Shown piece after piece: positions 1 to 7,399 of a stretch of DNA of 39,912 nt. Within the stretch, counting starts at the first letter, position 1, and each line of letters begins with the position of its first letter. The stretch comes from Aphanocapsa lilacina HA4352-LM1. Its GTDB lineage: Bacteria > Cyanobacteriota > Cyanobacteriia > Gloeobacterales > Gloeobacteraceae. The stretch covers positions 1 to 39,912 of the forward strand of contig JAHHGR010000043.1 in the NCBI GenBank assembly GCA_019359725.1. The letters run 5' to 3'. The notes beneath the pieces are model-generated. The model saw nothing but the letters and a program-made list of their open reading frames with translations, was not told where the DNA came from and did no database searches. A program made the position numbers and the translations under genes.

Positions 1-28
1 ACGCTCTGGTAGGGTAAGCTGGCTGAAG

Positions 29-78
29 CTCATAGGGGTTCCTGGTTGTCGTAGTAAACGTCAGGATACCTCTATGAG
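29..78. repeat. Imperfect inverted repeat at the window edge
   Basis: CTCATAG (29-35) is complementary to CTATGAG (72-78), with further partial pairing inside (TCCTG against CAGGA). It lies just downstream of the DUF4926 gene, which is read on the minus strand, so it could act as a 3' hairpin. No T-run follows on the minus strand, so a terminator role is not established. Nothing else is recognisable in positions 1-82. Confidence 0.3.
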
Positions 79-82
79 TCCC

Positions 83-340
83 TCAGCGGAAGGCTCTCAA
101 GCGTTGCACTTCATTTTTGAATCGGCGCCAGTTTGAATTGTGCAGGCTGTAGGACGGCATTTTCGTAACGGCAACCGCCACGAGATTTGGATCAGGGATT
201 GCTAAATCAACAGCGTACCCTTCTGGGTTATCGTAAACTTCAACAATAGTGCCACAGGTTCCCTGGACAAAGGATTTGTCGGAAAAATCTGCATTCAGGT
301 TTTCCAAAATTTCGACTCTATCATTGACGCTTGCTTTCAT
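83..340 (-). CDS. DUF4926 domain small protein
   Basis: An 85-residue protein of the DUF4926 type: a short beta-rich domain with the family pattern of an early hydrophobic strand (DRVEILENLN), a turn around GTCGTIVEVYD and a final YAVDLAI strand. The family has no assigned activity. It is often encoded next to DUF6883 proteins, as here, and I infer a toxin-antitoxin or immunity-like relation without proof. The start is ATG at 340, because AGGAGA lies about 8 nt upstream on the minus strand. The longer open frame back to 427 would have no such site. It lies 92 bp downstream of the DUF6883-like gene on the same strand. Confidence 0.65.
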   Translation of the reverse strand: MKASVNDRVEILENLNADFSDKSFVQGTCGTIVEVYDNPEGYAVDLAIPDPNLVAVAVTKMPSYSLHNSNWRRFKNEVQRLRAFR

Positions 341-432
341 TTCTGGGTCTCCTGCTGATGCACTTCCAGCCCAGGGCTGTTTCATTCTAGCTTTGCATTG
401 GATGCAAATGAGAATCGAGAGCGGCAAAAGCC

Positions 433-693
433 TTATTGCTTGTTGAGCAGGTCAAGCTTATTGACATGGCCGAATGGGGTTTTTGGAGAATGAAACAGCC
501 CTGCTTCCAGCCAGTTGGTAATCAACCTCGGCACTTCAGAACCATTGTCTATTTGCCAAACAGTGTTGAGGGTTCCTCTATTAGAGTTTGGTCCCTGGAT
601 CGACAGCCGTACTGCATATCTTTTCCCGTAGGTAAAGGTGCATCCCTCGATCGCCGGAGCTTGCCCAAGTCCAGCCCTGATCTGTTCGATCAC
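433..693 (-). CDS. DUF6883-like protein, probably N-terminally truncated
   Basis: The 86-residue frame carries the C-terminal half of a DUF6883-type domain: a KRYAVRLSI strand, a TVWQIDNG segment and PRLITNW near the end. Members I recall begin with a region of roughly 40-50 residues (a KARFL...LGF pattern) that is missing here. The only start in reach is GTG at 693, and the frame stays open upstream only to a TGA at 745-747, giving residues such as DRWKLLTFCRTSD with no recognisable N-terminal domain. It may therefore be a gene remnant or a frame-broken gene. The downstream DUF4926 gene is its likely partner. Family assignment rests on motif memory and is moderate. Confidence 0.5.
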   Translation of the reverse strand: MIEQIRAGLGQAPAIEGCTFTYGKRYAVRLSIQGPNSNRGTLNTVWQIDNGSEVPRLITNWLEAGLFHSPKTPFGHVNKLDLLNKQ

Positions 694-767
694 ATCCGAA
701 GTTCGGCAAAAAGTCAGCAGCTTCCATCGATCAGACCAGCCAGGTCAGGTGGACCGGCTCTTGGCGG

Positions 768-2486
768 TTATAACCCGTAGAAATCGGGGCCGGAGCCTTC
801 GTAGGTCGGGTTGACCCGCAGATTCACCGACGGACAGACGATCTCGCAGGTGCGGCACTGAATGCAGTTTTCGAGGGACATGCCGTGGACGCGCACCCCG
901 CCCGCTTCGTCGATGCGGTGCACTTCGGCGGTGCAGTCGGCGATGCAAGGGGTAGGTTTACCCAGCCGATCGTAGATGGCGATGCAGCGGCGGCAGGTCT
1001 GGGGGTCGAATTCTTCGATGTGGCGGTTGCCCTCGTGGTAGCGGGGGGCCGCGAAGAAGACCGCGTCGGGACGGCTCAAAATCGTCTCGGGCCGCGCCTG
1101 GGTGCTCACCGCTACAGCAGGCTGGGTGAAGGCCGGTTCGATATTCTCGTGGCAGGGGGTGTAGCGGAAGAGCTTGTCGCCGCTAATGCGCCCCAGGATC
1201 AGCCCCAGAGCCTGGAACGTTTCGGTGGAGCGCTGGATCGGTTTGCCGAGACCGAATTTGAGACTGCCCAGCCAGGGGTGGCCCTGATCGACGCTCTGGC
1301 AGACGGCGGGCAGGTACTCGCCCAAAAGCCGGTCGTTTTCGAGAAAAGCCCGGCGGAAGTGGCGGCTCGCGTAGAGTTCTTGACCGATGAAACCGTCCAT
1401 GACGGCACGCTTGTAGCGCTCAGCCAGATCTTCGAAGTTGCGGTCGACAAACGCCCCGTGCAACAGTTCGGCGGCGATGTAACCGGTCTCCATCGATTTG
1501 TCGAGACCGGAAAGACTGGCCGCATCGAGGACACCCAACGCATCGCCCAACAGCAGTGCCCCTTCGACGCCGAAGCGGGTGGGCAGGCTGTAGTAACCCC
1601 CCTCGGGGATCACCGCGGCGCCGTACTTGAGCAGCCGGCCGCCCTGGATGAGTTCCTGTATCCAGGGGTGGGCCTTGAATTGCTGCAGGCGCAGTTGCGG
1701 GTTGAGGTTGGGGTTTTTGCTGTCCAGGCTGATCACCAGGCCGATGGCCAGTTTCTTGTGGCCCAGGCCGTAGACGAAGCCGCCGCTGAAGGTGCCATCC
1801 AGAATCGGATAACCCAGGGTGTGCCAGACGACGCCCTGGCAATCGAGATCGACTTCCCAGACTTCTTTGATCCCCACCGACCACAGTTGTGGGTTGGGGC
1901 GTAAGGCGAAGCGCTCCACCAGATCTTTGGAGAGGAATCCCTTGTCGCCGAAGCAGGTGAGTTCGGCAAAGATGGCATCCTCGGACACGTCGCCCGAGGC
2001 GCTCACCCGCACACCTGCGACCCGCTCACCCGCGTAGAGGATCTCCTGGGCGGCGAAGCCCGGAAAGACATCGAGCACGACGTTTGTAAGCGCTTTGGCC
2101 TTGACCTGCAATTGCTCCGCCAGCCAGCGGATGGCATGGCTCAAGGTGAGAATGGCGTGGCCTTCTTTGCGAAAACCCTTGGGCACAATGGCGTGGGGCA
2201 GATCCCAGCGCTCCTCCGAGCCCAACACGCTCAGGTGGCTGTGGGTAACATAGCCCTCGATCGGGAAGCCGTTTGTCTTGAAGTCAGGAAAGACTTTTTC
2301 GAGGATATGGGTCTTGGTGAGCGCCCCACTCACGATATGGGCGCCGAACTGGGCACTTTTTTCGACCAGGGCGACGGTGAGGGGCAACCCGCTTTTGGCT
2401 GCCAGATCGAGCAGGCGGTGGGCGAGGATCAGATTCGAAGCGCTGCCCCCGACCAGCAGCAGATCATAGCGAATGGGTGGCGACAT
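768..2486 (-). CDS. Electron-transfer-flavoprotein dehydrogenase (ETF-QO/FixC type) with fused C-terminal ferredoxin domain
   Basis: A 572-residue flavoprotein that by family should pass electrons between ETF and the membrane quinone pool. The N-terminal FAD-binding region starts at residue 7 ([13 protein letters not shown]) and is followed by an EKSAQFGAHIVSGA segment typical of ETF-QO/FixC. The C-terminal 75 residues hold two cysteine groups, CRRC at about 498 and CIQCRTCEIVCP at about 541, matching a FixX/ETF-QO iron-sulfur domain fused to the flavoprotein. Oddity: the usual GAGPAG dinucleotide motif is degenerate (GGSASN), lacking two glycines. The start is ATG at 2486, which overlaps the etfA end by 23 bp; the longer frame to 2582 is low-complexity shadow sequence. 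It is the last gene of the etfB-etfA operon. Confidence 0.85.
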   Translation of the reverse strand: MSPPIRYDLLLVGGSASNLILAHRLLDLAAKSGLPLTVALVEKSAQFGAHIVSGALTKTHILEKVFPDFKTNGFPIEGYVTHSHLSVLGSEERWDLPHAIVPKGFRKEGHAILTLSHAIRWLAEQLQVKAKALTNVVLDVFPGFAAQEILYAGERVAGVRVSASGDVSEDAIFAELTCFGDKGFLSKDLVERFALRPNPQLWSVGIKEVWEVDLDCQGVVWHTLGYPILDGTFSGGFVYGLGHKKLAIGLVISLDSKNPNLNPQLRLQQFKAHPWIQELIQGGRLLKYGAAVIPEGGYYSLPTRFGVEGALLLGDALGVLDAASLSGLDKSMETGYIAAELLHGAFVDRNFEDLAERYKRAVMDGFIGQELYASRHFRRAFLENDRLLGEYLPAVCQSVDQGHPWLGSLKFGLGKPIQRSTETFQALGLILGRISGDKLFRYTPCHENIEPAFTQPAVAVSTQARPETILSRPDAVFFAAPRYHEGNRHIEEFDPQTCRRCIAIYDRLGKPTPCIADCTAEVHRIDEAGGVRVHGMSLENCIQCRTCEIVCPSVNLRVNPTYEGSGPDFYGL

Positions 2487-3549
2487 TTCTGGTGTCCGGG
2501 GTAGGTGTCTTCTGGAGTTTGAGTTGGCGGATGAGTTCCGGGATGACCTGGTAGAGATCGCCCACGATGCCGTGGTGGGCAAATTTGAAGATTGGCGCGT
2601 TCAGGTCTTTGTTGATGGCCACGATCGTGGCCGATTTGTCCATGCCGACCCGGTGCTGGATGGCCCCCGAGATGCCGCAGGCGATGTAGAGCTTCGGCCG
2701 GACGGTCTTGCCCGTCTGGCCCACCTGGTGGGCGTGGGCGATCCAACCGGCGTCCACCGCCTTGCGCGAGGAACCCACGGCACTGTTTTCGAAGCAGGCG
2801 GCAAGCTGGTACATCAAGGAGAAGCCCTCGGGATTACCCAGGCCGTAGCCCCCCGAGACGATCACCTCGGCGCCCTGCAGTTCGACCTGCTCGCCCATCG
2901 AGCGCAAGGTCTCAGCAACTACCAGCTGCAGGTCCGTCTCTTCGAAGTGCACTGCAACCGAATGGACAGTGCCTGTGCGTGCAGCGTCAGGAGCGAGCGG
3001 CGCCATCACCCCGGGGCGCACCGTAGCCATCTGGGGATTTTTCCAGGGTCCGAGGATGCGCGCTTTGAGCGATTCTCCAAAGCTCGGGCGGATGGCATAC
3101 AGACAGTCGGGGTAGAGCCCGACTTTGCTCGGATCTTGAGAGTTGGTGTGCTCGTAAGGACCGATGTCGAGTTCGGTGCAATCGGCAGTGAGCCCTGTCT
3201 CGAAGTAGGCGGCGATACGCGGGGCCAGATCCCGGCCGGTGGTGGTAGAGCCCAACAGCACGATGTGCGGCGGGGTCTCCATCGCCGCGATGAGATCGAT
3301 GAGCACCCGCCGGTAGGGCAGGGTGCGGTAGGCAGCCAGTTCCGGATGCTCCGCCACGTAGACCCGATCGGCCCCGTGGGCGATGAGCGTCCCGCTCAGA
3401 TCGCCCGCCGAAGCGCAAGCGACGAAGGCCGCCAATTCCGCTCCGAGTTTGTCGGCCAAGATCCGGCCTGCTCCCAAGAGTTCAAAGGCGACCGGCCGGG
3501 CGCAGCCGTCCGCCTGTTCGACGAAAACGAGGACTTGTTTGGTGCTCAT
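2464..3549 (-). CDS. etfA: Electron transfer flavoprotein alpha subunit (FixB-like)
   Basis: A 361-residue ETF alpha subunit. The N-terminal half (Rossmann-like, with [13 protein letters not shown] and [14 protein letters not shown]) packs against the beta subunit. The C-terminal FAD-binding domain is clear from about residue 230: [34 protein letters not shown] and [17 protein letters not shown], the last being the flavin-binding loop. It forms the ETF heterodimer with the upstream gene and should reduce or oxidise the downstream ETF dehydrogenase. The ATG at 3549 overlaps the etfB stop (ATGA), which implies translational coupling and stoichiometric synthesis. ETF systems are uncommon in cyanobacteria, which makes the complete operon notable. 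Confidence 0.95.
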   Translation of the reverse strand: MSTKQVLVFVEQADGCARPVAFELLGAGRILADKLGAELAAFVACASAGDLSGTLIAHGADRVYVAEHPELAAYRTLPYRRVLIDLIAAMETPPHIVLLGSTTTGRDLAPRIAAYFETGLTADCTELDIGPYEHTNSQDPSKVGLYPDCLYAIRPSFGESLKARILGPWKNPQMATVRPGVMAPLAPDAARTGTVHSVAVHFEETDLQLVVAETLRSMGEQVELQGAEVIVSGGYGLGNPEGFSLMYQLAACFENSAVGSSRKAVDAGWIAHAHQVGQTGKTVRPKLYIACGISGAIQHRVGMDKSATIVAINKDLNAPIFKFAHHGIVGDLYQVIPELIRQLKLQKTPTPDTRNVATHSL

Positions 3550-4370
3550 CGCTTCACAAGCTCCGGTGCAATCACCTGGGCGGCAAGCACGTCGTCCACC
3601 AGTTGCTGTAGGGGCTTGCCCTGGTAAAGGGTGCAGTTGCCGCCGATTTCGCCGACTTTCTCGGTGGCAGCCACGATCGTAGGCGAACCTTTGAGGCCGC
3701 AGCGCACCGGGTCGGCACCGATGTCGTCGAGGTTGACGGTGCGGATAACCCGGGAGCGCTCCGCTTCGTCGCGCTGCAATTGCTGGACACGCCGGGCACC
3801 GCGCAGGGTCTTGTAGGCCAGGCGGGGGGCGGAGTTGGCGACGGTGACGACCGCAGGCAAAGGGCAGCGCACCGTCTGGGAACCGCCTTCGATGACGCGG
3901 CGGGCGACAATCTCGCTGTGATCGATTTCGAATTTTTCGCAGTAGGTAATCTGGGGAACCTGCAGCCGCTCAGCCAGTTGCGGACCGACCTGGGCGGTGT
4001 CGCCGTCGGTGGTCTGCAGTCCACAAAAGACCAGGTCGAACGCCCCGGCGTAGCGAACGGTGCAATAAAGCGCATAGGCGGTCGCCAGGGTGTCCGAGGC
4101 GGCCAGACGCCGGTCGCTCAGCAAGATGGCCTGATCCACACCGTGGGCGATCGCTTCGTAGAGGATTTCGATAGCCGGAGGCGGACCCATGCTGATCGCC
4201 GTCACCGTGCCGCCGTAGAGGCGGCGGGCATGCAAGGCCGCTTCGAGGGCATAACGGTCGAAGGGGTTGAGCATGCGCTTGGCTTTGGCCCGATCGATCG
4301 TCCCGTCCGGGTTGATGCCGGCCTTTGCACCCTGGTCAGGCACCTGTTTGATCAGTACAAAAATCTTCAC
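3546..4370 (-). CDS. etfB: Electron transfer flavoprotein beta subunit (FixA-like)
   Basis: A 274-residue ETF beta subunit. MKIFVLIKQVPDQG at the start, NPFDRYALEAAL and SMGPPPAIEILYEA are family signatures, and GLQTTDGDTAQVGPQ is the nucleotide-binding loop. The segment RRLAASDTLATAYAL resembles FixA-type ETFs, some of which bifurcate electrons; whether this one does cannot be told from sequence alone. It is the first gene of the etfB-etfA-ETF dehydrogenase operon. Only weak ribosome-binding sequence precedes the ATG. A possible promoter lies in the 180-bp leader (TCGACA with TATCAA about 15 bp downstream on the minus strand), but it is not convincing. No acyl-CoA dehydrogenase or other dedicated donor is present in the window. 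Confidence 0.95.
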   Translation of the reverse strand: MKIFVLIKQVPDQGAKAGINPDGTIDRAKAKRMLNPFDRYALEAALHARRLYGGTVTAISMGPPPAIEILYEAIAHGVDQAILLSDRRLAASDTLATAYALYCTVRYAGAFDLVFCGLQTTDGDTAQVGPQLAERLQVPQITYCEKFEIDHSEIVARRVIEGGSQTVRCPLPAVVTVANSAPRLAYKTLRGARRVQQLQRDEAERSRVIRTVNLDDIGADPVRCGLKGSPTIVAATEKVGEIGGNCTLYQGKPLQQLVDDVLAAQVIAPELVKR

Positions 4371-4495
4371 AAGAATGAATTTGGTATAGAGACTGGCTCT
4401 CGCGGCTTGATACTATCTCGATCCCCTTGTCGATCGTGGACTTCGTCACGATTTTTCTAGAATTTGCCAGAAATACCGCCGGACGCGGTATGGCC

Positions 4496-4531
4496 CACAA
4501 AAAGGTGCCCGCCCGGACCATCCGGGCGGGC
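4496..4531 (-). terminator. Rho-independent-type terminator of the yqjD/yqjE-like operon
   Basis: A perfect 11-bp GC-rich stem (4507-4517 with 4521-4531) closed by a 3-nt loop. On the minus strand it is followed by ACCTTTTTG. It lies about 20 bp past the stop of the DUF3618-like gene. A second short hairpin (CAACCC, ATC, GGGTTG, 4531-4545) sits between the stop and the main stem. Confidence 0.75.
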
Positions 4532-4550
4532 AACCCATCGGGTTGTCGAT

Positions 4551-5012
4551 TCAGCGGCGCTCGGGGGCGCCGTCGAAGAACCGCTGGGCCAAGTAACGCG
4601 ATCCCTCGCGCAGCGCCATAGTTGCCAGATTCGTCACTACCGTTGCCATCAGAGTGGTTTGGCCGGTTTCCTTGATAAGCCGCTCCTCACGGCGGTTCGG
4701 CTGTGGGCCGCCAGCATCTGCCGGCAAAGAACGCCTTGTGGAATCCCGCGCGCCGCCAGGCAGGGCAAACCCCGCCGCCACCCCGGCTGCCGCCGCAAGG
4801 GTCGTCATGGCCAGTGGGTAGCGATAAACCCACAGACGCCAGCTCATATTGGCGCGCAACTGCTGTTGGATGAGCGTGGTGGTCTGAGAAATTTCGGCGC
4901 GGGTGCGCCGAATGTCTTCCTCAGCGGGCAGTTCGGGAGTAGATACGGGCTGTGCTGTCCTCGCAGTCCCGTTGCCGTTCTGCTGGTAGGTTATTGCTTG
5001 CGAGTCAGCCAT
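4551..5012 (-). CDS. DUF3618-like membrane protein
   Basis: A 153-residue protein. Residues 30-55 (EEDIRRTRAEISQTTTLIQQ) match the short conserved region of DUF3618, a helix found in small envelope proteins. A hydrophobic stretch follows at about 65-85 (RYPLAMTTLAAAAGVAAGFALPG), with a second weakly hydrophobic stretch near 120-135, so it is probably an inner-membrane protein. Its start overlaps the end of the holin-like gene by 22 bp, making it the third gene of a minus-strand operon. Position and size resemble YqjK behind YqjD-YqjE in enterobacteria, but sequence similarity to YqjK is not visible to me. A hairpin terminator follows the stop. Confidence 0.7.
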   Translation of the reverse strand: MADSQAITYQQNGNGTARTAQPVSTPELPAEEDIRRTRAEISQTTTLIQQQLRANMSWRLWVYRYPLAMTTLAAAAGVAAGFALPGGARDSTRRSLPADAGGPQPNRREERLIKETGQTTLMATVVTNLATMALREGSRYLAQRFFDGAPERR

Positions 5013-5374
5013 GCGATGGTCTCCTGGGTTTCTTCTCTGGTGCGGCCGAGTTGATCGATTTTGCCCAGACGTTGCACCGACGAAAGGGCAATGAGTGCAC
5101 CGCCGCCCAGAAACAGCGCGGCGACGATCAAAGCGGCAAGCCAGGGGGCAAGCCAGATTTCAAGCCCACGGATCAAGGCCAGGCCGACGAAGGCGACGCC
5201 GAGAACGGCGAGGATGCCGCCAATCACGATACCGCCGGACTGCGTGGCGAATTTTTTGCCGTCGGCCGCCAGTTCCTGGCGAGCTAGGCGCAGATGGGCC
5301 GATAACAGCTGCTCGACCTGCGAGACGAGTTGGCCCATTAGCAGGCCAAGGTTTGCTTCGGATTGCCGCTGCAT
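4991..5374 (-). CDS. Phage-holin-3-6/YqjE-like membrane protein
   Basis: A 127-residue membrane protein with an N-terminal amphipathic helix (LMGQLVSQVEQLLSAHLRLARQ, shortened here) that fits the family pattern of LL..E..L.R.E. Two transmembrane segments follow at about 45-68 (IVIGGILAVLGVAFVGLALI) and 75-100. This is the Phage_holin_3_6 (DUF1469) architecture shared with E. coli YqjE. Despite the name, such proteins are chromosomal envelope proteins with no shown lysis role. It is the middle gene of the operon: 7 bp after the DUF883-like gene and overlapping the DUF3618-like gene. Confidence 0.8.
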   Translation of the reverse strand: MQRQSEANLGLLMGQLVSQVEQLLSAHLRLARQELAADGKKFATQSGGIVIGGILAVLGVAFVGLALIRGLEIWLAPWLAALIVAALFLGGGALIALSSVQRLGKIDQLGRTREETQETIAWLTRKQ

Positions 5375-5381
5375 GTTGCCG

Positions 5382-5804
5382 CTACCTCCGCAACAGGCGG
5401 GCGATCACAAAACCAACGCCAAAGGCGATCCCGAGGCTGGCCAGAGGCTGCTTGCGGATCGTCTCCGTCAACTGGTTGCCCAGATCGTCGACGTTGGTCT
5501 TTTCGAGGTACTCTGCTCCCCGGTGCAGACCACCCGCCACCTTTTCGGTGACTTTGCCGGTTTGGGAGCCGGACTCGCCGTAGCCTTCGAGCTTTTGAGC
5601 GAGATCATGCAGCTTGCCGGCAGTCTGGTGCAGGGCTTCGTCGATGCGCTCCTTGACCTGTACCGTGTCGGTGTTGTCGGCGAGGGGCAGCGCCTGACGG
5701 TGGCCGGCCTCCGGGTCGCGCTTTTCGGTCTCATCGGCACCCGCGCTCGGGTTGTCGTGGGGCAAGTAAGAAGAAAAATCGCCGTAGTTGGGCTTGTTTT
5801 CCAT
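5382..5804 (-). CDS. DUF883/ElaB-YqjD-like protein
   Basis: A 140-residue protein: a polar, low-complexity N-terminus, a long amphipathic helical region (VKERIDEALHQTAGKLHDLA, then EKVAGGLHRGAEYL) and a C-terminal hydrophobic anchor (PLASLGIAFGVGFVIARLL) ending in basic residues. That arrangement matches the DUF883 family (ElaB, YgaM, YqjD), tail-anchored inner-membrane proteins; E. coli YqjD binds ribosomes in stationary phase. The start is uncertain: ATG at 5804 gives the most natural protein (MENKPNYG), but in-frame ATGs also lie at 5840 and 5864, and none has a strong Shine-Dalgarno sequence. It is the first gene of the three-gene envelope operon. Confidence 0.7.
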   Translation of the reverse strand: MENKPNYGDFSSYLPHDNPSAGADETEKRDPEAGHRQALPLADNTDTVQVKERIDEALHQTAGKLHDLAQKLEGYGESGSQTGKVTEKVAGGLHRGAEYLEKTNVDDLGNQLTETIRKQPLASLGIAFGVGFVIARLLRR

Positions 5805-6038
5805 GGGGGTATCCAACGGTTGCTCTATGGCTTCCAGCATAGGAATCTGCACCACCAGAAGCACCGACCAAGGGGGTGAACTCCGCTCAGCCGCAAGGCG
5901 GATCTTGGTGGGAAAAACTTGTTATTCCAGATCTGGTCCTCTTCGGAGGCCAAGCTCTCATCTTATAGGATCACGGCTGCCCAGGGGTGGGCACGCAGAG
6001 TTGTCCGAGGGCAAAGCGAGCGGCAAACAGCGAAAAAA

Positions 6039-6290
6039 TTACGAAGATCGAACCGGTATGCGCTTATTGGACAATCTTGCCGCTCCACAGTGATGCAGGC
6101 TGAGGACCGCCTTGTAGGCCCAGTGCTCCGGGCGGACGTCGCGAAACGGGTTGGGTAGGGTGTCGGCGGCTCCGGTGGCGCAGGCTCTATCGATTTGCTC
6201 TTCGGTGGGAATGCGGGGCGGTTGCTGGGCGGCAGCACCGGGCGGCAATGCGGTTAGGGCGAGAAGAAGGGCGGCGGAGGGTATGGGCAT
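6039..6290 (-). CDS. Short secreted protein with one SLH-like motif
   Basis: An 83-residue protein with a signal peptide (hydrophobic to about residue 21, AAAQ cleavage site) and a single surface-layer-homology-like motif, FRDVRPEHWAYKAVLSLHHC, at about 49-68. Longer relatives normally continue the SLH segment past CGA; here the sequence turns into an unrelated basic tail (ARLSNKRIPVRSS) and stops, so a frameshifted or truncated SLH protein is possible. No clear ribosome binding site precedes the ATG at 6290. It sits between the yqjD-like operon and the hydroquinone reductase and is read toward the operon. Confidence 0.5.
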   Translation of the reverse strand: MPIPSAALLLALTALPPGAAAQQPPRIPTEEQIDRACATGAADTLPNPFRDVRPEHWAYKAVLSLHHCGAARLSNKRIPVRSS

Positions 6291-6433
6291 AGCAGCGTCG
6301 AAAGTAGCGAAATATCTACCCAGGTTAAACTCCCGCAGCCGGTTTGCTGCTTGGCGACATCTGTCCGGTGGTCCGTGCCAACTTGCTGCATGGGATCAGA
6401 CAATGGGCGCGTAAGGGTTCCCAGGGAGGATAC

Positions 6434-7399
6434 ATGCCGCTTGGAAGGTTGATAGAAGGACGCTGGGTTGTCGAAGAGAAGGACCGGGATGCGGAAGGCA
6501 AATTCAACCGCACTGCGACTACGTTTCGCCACCAAATCACCCGCGGCGGCAGTAGCGGTTTCAAGGCCGAGCCGGACCGCTACCATCTGTATGTCTCTCT
6601 GGCTTGCCCTTGGGCGCACCGCACGCTCATCTTGCGTAAACTCAAAGGCCTGGAGGCAGTCATTGGCGTATCCATCGTCGATGCTGAGATTCGCGACAAC
6701 GGCTGGAGCTTCGGCCAGGAGCCAGGATCGCTGCCTGACAGCGTCAATGGGGCGCGCTATCTCTGGGAAGTCTACTGCAAGGCGGACCCCCAGTACACCG
6801 GCAAAGTAACGGTGCCGGTGCTGTGGGACAAGTTCACCCACACCATCGTCAACAACGAATCGCGCGAGATTATCCGCATGTTCGACACCGAATTTGCCGC
6901 CCTCGCCGCGACCGACGCCGATTTTTATCCCGAGAACCGGCGCGGGCAGATCGACCAAACCATCGATGCGATCTACCAGCCTATCAATAACGGTGTTTAT
7001 CGCTCCGGTTTCGCCACCAGCCAGCGCGCCTACGAAGAAGCCGTGGGCGAATTGTTCGCCGCCCTCGACCACTGGGAGCAGGTGCTCTCGACCCGGCGCT
7101 ACCTGTGCGGCGAGCGCGTCACCGAGGCCGACTGGTGCTTCTTTACGACCCTGCTGCGCTTCGATGCGGTCTACCATGGCCACTTCAAATGCAACCTGCG
7201 GCGCATCGTCGATTATCCGAACCTCTGGAACTACCTCAAAGACCTCTACCAGCAGCCGGGAATGGCCGAGACCTGCAACCTCGACCACATCAAGCGCCAC
7301 TACTACCGCAGCCACACCAACATCAACCCCACCGCCATCGTGCCCGCCGGACCGCTCGTCGACTTTGCCGCTCCCCACGACCGCGAGCGCCTGGGTTAG
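6434..7399 (+). CDS. yqjG: Glutathionyl-hydroquinone reductase (YqjG/ECM4, Xi-class GST)
   Basis: A 321-residue protein that by family reduces glutathionyl-(hydro)quinones, using glutathione and an active-site cysteine. The CPWA motif lies at residues 58-61 within LYVSLACPWAHRTLI. The helical GST C-terminal domain follows, with FVSD-type elements replaced by RRYLCGERVTEADWCFFTTL, and the family segment YPNLWNYLKDLYQQPG is present. The start is ATG at 6434, since AGGGAGGA lies 3-10 nt upstream; the frame is open back to 6344 but without a site. Its stop interlocks with that of the convergent kelch gene in a 4-bp overlap (TTAG). It lies close to the DUF883/holin operon, as yqjG lies near yqjDE in E. 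coli. Confidence 0.92.
   Translation: MPLGRLIEGRWVVEEKDRDAEGKFNRTATTFRHQITRGGSSGFKAEPDRYHLYVSLACPWAHRTLILRKLKGLEAVIGVSIVDAEIRDNGWSFGQEPGSLPDSVNGARYLWEVYCKADPQYTGKVTVPVLWDKFTHTIVNNESREIIRMFDTEFAALAATDADFYPENRRGQIDQTIDAIYQPINNGVYRSGFATSQRAYEEAVGELFAALDHWEQVLSTRRYLCGERVTEADWCFFTTLLRFDAVYHGHFKCNLRRIVDYPNLWNYLKDLYQQPGMAETCNLDHIKRHYYRSHTNINPTAIVPAGPLVDFAAPHDRERLG

Noticed and set aside
885..1904. 339-codon plus-strand ORF opposite the ETF dehydrogenase
   Set aside because: Antisense shadow in GC-rich sequence; no family motifs, while the minus-strand frame has clear ETF-QO landmarks.
2473..3627. 384-codon plus-strand ORF opposite etfA
   Set aside because: Shadow of a confidently assigned gene; composition rich in Arg/Gly/His with no domains.
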